From NCBI GenBank assembly GCA_964410725.1, contig CAYPID010000003.1, positions 50,118 through 114,117 of the forward strand: a stretch of 64,000 nucleotides of DNA, written 5' to 3'. Source of the stretch: CALAZP01 sp964410725 (lineage in GTDB: Bacteria > Bacteroidota > Bacteroidia > Chitinophagales > Saprospiraceae). Numbering within the stretch: position 1 is the stretch's first letter; each line of letters starts with the position of its first letter. A program made the position numbers and the translations under genes. Under the pieces are notes generated by a model. That model did no database searches and had not been told where the DNA came from. It was given only the letters and a program-made list of their open reading frames with translations. Of the stretch, positions 63,271-64,000 are shown in pieces.

Positions 63271-63307
63271 GCTCACCAGCTAAAAGTTGGTGGGCATTTT
63301 ATTTTTT
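63271..63307. terminator. intrinsic terminator, probably bidirectional
   Basis: A 10-bp stem with two G-T wobbles (GCTCACCAGC / GTTGGTGGGC), a 5-base loop TAAAA, then ATTTTATTTTTT on the plus strand. On the minus strand the hairpin is followed by AAGATTTTTG, so it can also end the oxygenase pseudogene transcript. Confidence 0.75.
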
Positions 63308-64000
63308 CCTAAGAGATTTAATGAAATCAATAGCTGGGCGTGGTAATATAGAGTTAAGGGTGTTGACCAAGGAATTATAACTTTTCATTTTTGAATTATC
63401 GTGGCCTTTTCTTGCAGCAAATGTGGTAGTAATCCTTTTGGAATCTCGTTTTTTAAGTTCATTTTCTGGTCTTCCATTGGTATAGTAATAAAGCGCTAGA
63501 GATTTTCTGCTCATTCCTGTTGGACAATTCAAAGGATCTGGATGCCCATGCCAGGAATCTCCAGATGTAGTAAATAGGGCTATTCGGTTGAATATTAGTA
63601 ATATTTTTGTAACACTATTGGACATATCTTGTTCCCAAAGTTCAAAGTGCCCTCCAAAGCTTTCTTCCCAATTTTGGTTAAGATAAATCAAATAGGTTCA
63701 GTCTCCTATCAAGGACCATTTTTCTATGGCGATGAAAATCAACGTGTAATTTTAGGAATCCTCCTGGTTTTATTTCATGGAATCCTCCTCCTTCAAAATA
63801 AGGATCTGGAATTAGGGTCTCTTTAATTCCTGTTATAATTTGTAGAAAATTTAAAAAAGGCTCGGAATTTAGGAAGTGAACTAGATCTTTAGTTTTTGGG
63901 CCAAATTTGTTTTCTCCTTTAGTTGCCAATTTTTTCTCATTGGGGTTGGTATATGCCAATTTATCTGTCAATTTTTCAACATCGGGAAATTCAAGAAGTA
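63299..64000 (-). pseudogene. 2OG-Fe(II) oxygenase, frameshifted and cut by the window end
   Basis: Two frames of one protein. The upstream piece (64000-63678) contains IPDPYFEGGGFHEI and LKLHVDFHRH, with the Fe(II)-binding HxD. The downstream piece (to 63299) contains LIYLNQNWEESFGGHFELW, the distal ligand in SWHGHPDPL, and the 2OG-binding RKSLALYYYTN. The frames join at DRRLNL / LIYLNQ. Removing one base of the AAA run at 63690-63692 (minus-strand TTT) restores a continuous frame. The 5' end lies beyond the window. It is either a recent pseudogene or a homopolymer sequencing error. Prolyl-4-hydroxylase-type enzymes of this kind hydroxylate proteins or small molecules. Confidence 0.8.

Noticed and set aside
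1..64000. CRISPR arrays, tRNA or rRNA genes, insertion sequences
   Set aside because: No regularly spaced repeats, no tRNA cloverleaf or rRNA segments, and no transposase or terminal inverted repeats were noticed by eye; intergenic gaps are all below 300 bp.

Overview
The window is a chromosomal segment of an AT-rich Bacteroidota bacterium. The evidence is TonB-dependent receptors with a CarboxypepD-like N-terminus, a DUF4249 lipoprotein, tandem OmpH/Skp genes, a fused aspartokinase-homoserine dehydrogenase followed by thrB and thrC, a DUF4175 protein, and promoters of the TTTG / TAnnTTTG type. Family or genus cannot be fixed from the sequence alone; a Cytophagia- or Saprospiria-like organism would fit.

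Region 1 (1-25.7 kb) is ordinary chromosome. It holds the threonine operon (thrA-thrB-thrC, minus strand, thrC cut by the window edge), a ybeY / HATPase / DUF4175 operon, an M1 aminopeptidase with an alpha/beta hydrolase, an OmpA lipoprotein, a yicC-gmk-TonB receptor-DUF4249 operon, then HU, a TPR protein, a 30-residue basic (AURKAIP1/COX24-like) protein and RNase E/G, followed by pth, dapD, a secreted unknown, trmB, two OmpH genes and a membrane protein.

Region 2 (25.8-46.7 kb, plus strand) is a complete extracellular contractile injection system (eCIS, phage-tail-like). The order is: small membrane protein, DUF4255/Pvc16 terminator, unknown 282-aa protein, sheath, tube, [intrinsic terminator], second tube protein, DUF5908, LysM tube adaptor, VgrG spike, PAAR tip, gp25, large baseplate J (Pvc11-like), putative fibre, Pvc12-like baseplate, 1478-aa tape measure, AAA+ ATPase. 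There are no capsid, terminase, integrase or TssJLM genes, so it is neither a prophage nor a classical T6SS.

Region 3 (46.7-63.0 kb) flanks the eCIS with two divergent operons that look like dedicated partners. The minus-strand operon has five tightly packed genes: an nSTAND1 ATPase-WD40 membrane protein, a paralogue whose P-loop is lost, a TonB-dependent receptor, a SAM methyltransferase and an NTT/MFS-like transporter with a helical tail. It ends 3 bp from the eCIS ATPase. The plus-strand operon has four overlapping genes: a PLD-like/Ig-like protein, a DUF4407 coiled-coil membrane protein, a secreted protein, and a GH18-like lipoprotein with C-terminal membrane helices and a D-to-N change in its catalytic motif. 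My inference is an envelope-spanning sensing, anchoring or release module for the injection particle. No toxin effector is recognisable.

Region 4 (63.1-64 kb) holds a compact transcription unit (good promoter, 22-codon hydrophobic ORF or sRNA, terminator) and a 2OG-Fe(II) oxygenase gene broken by a one-base frameshift and running off the window.
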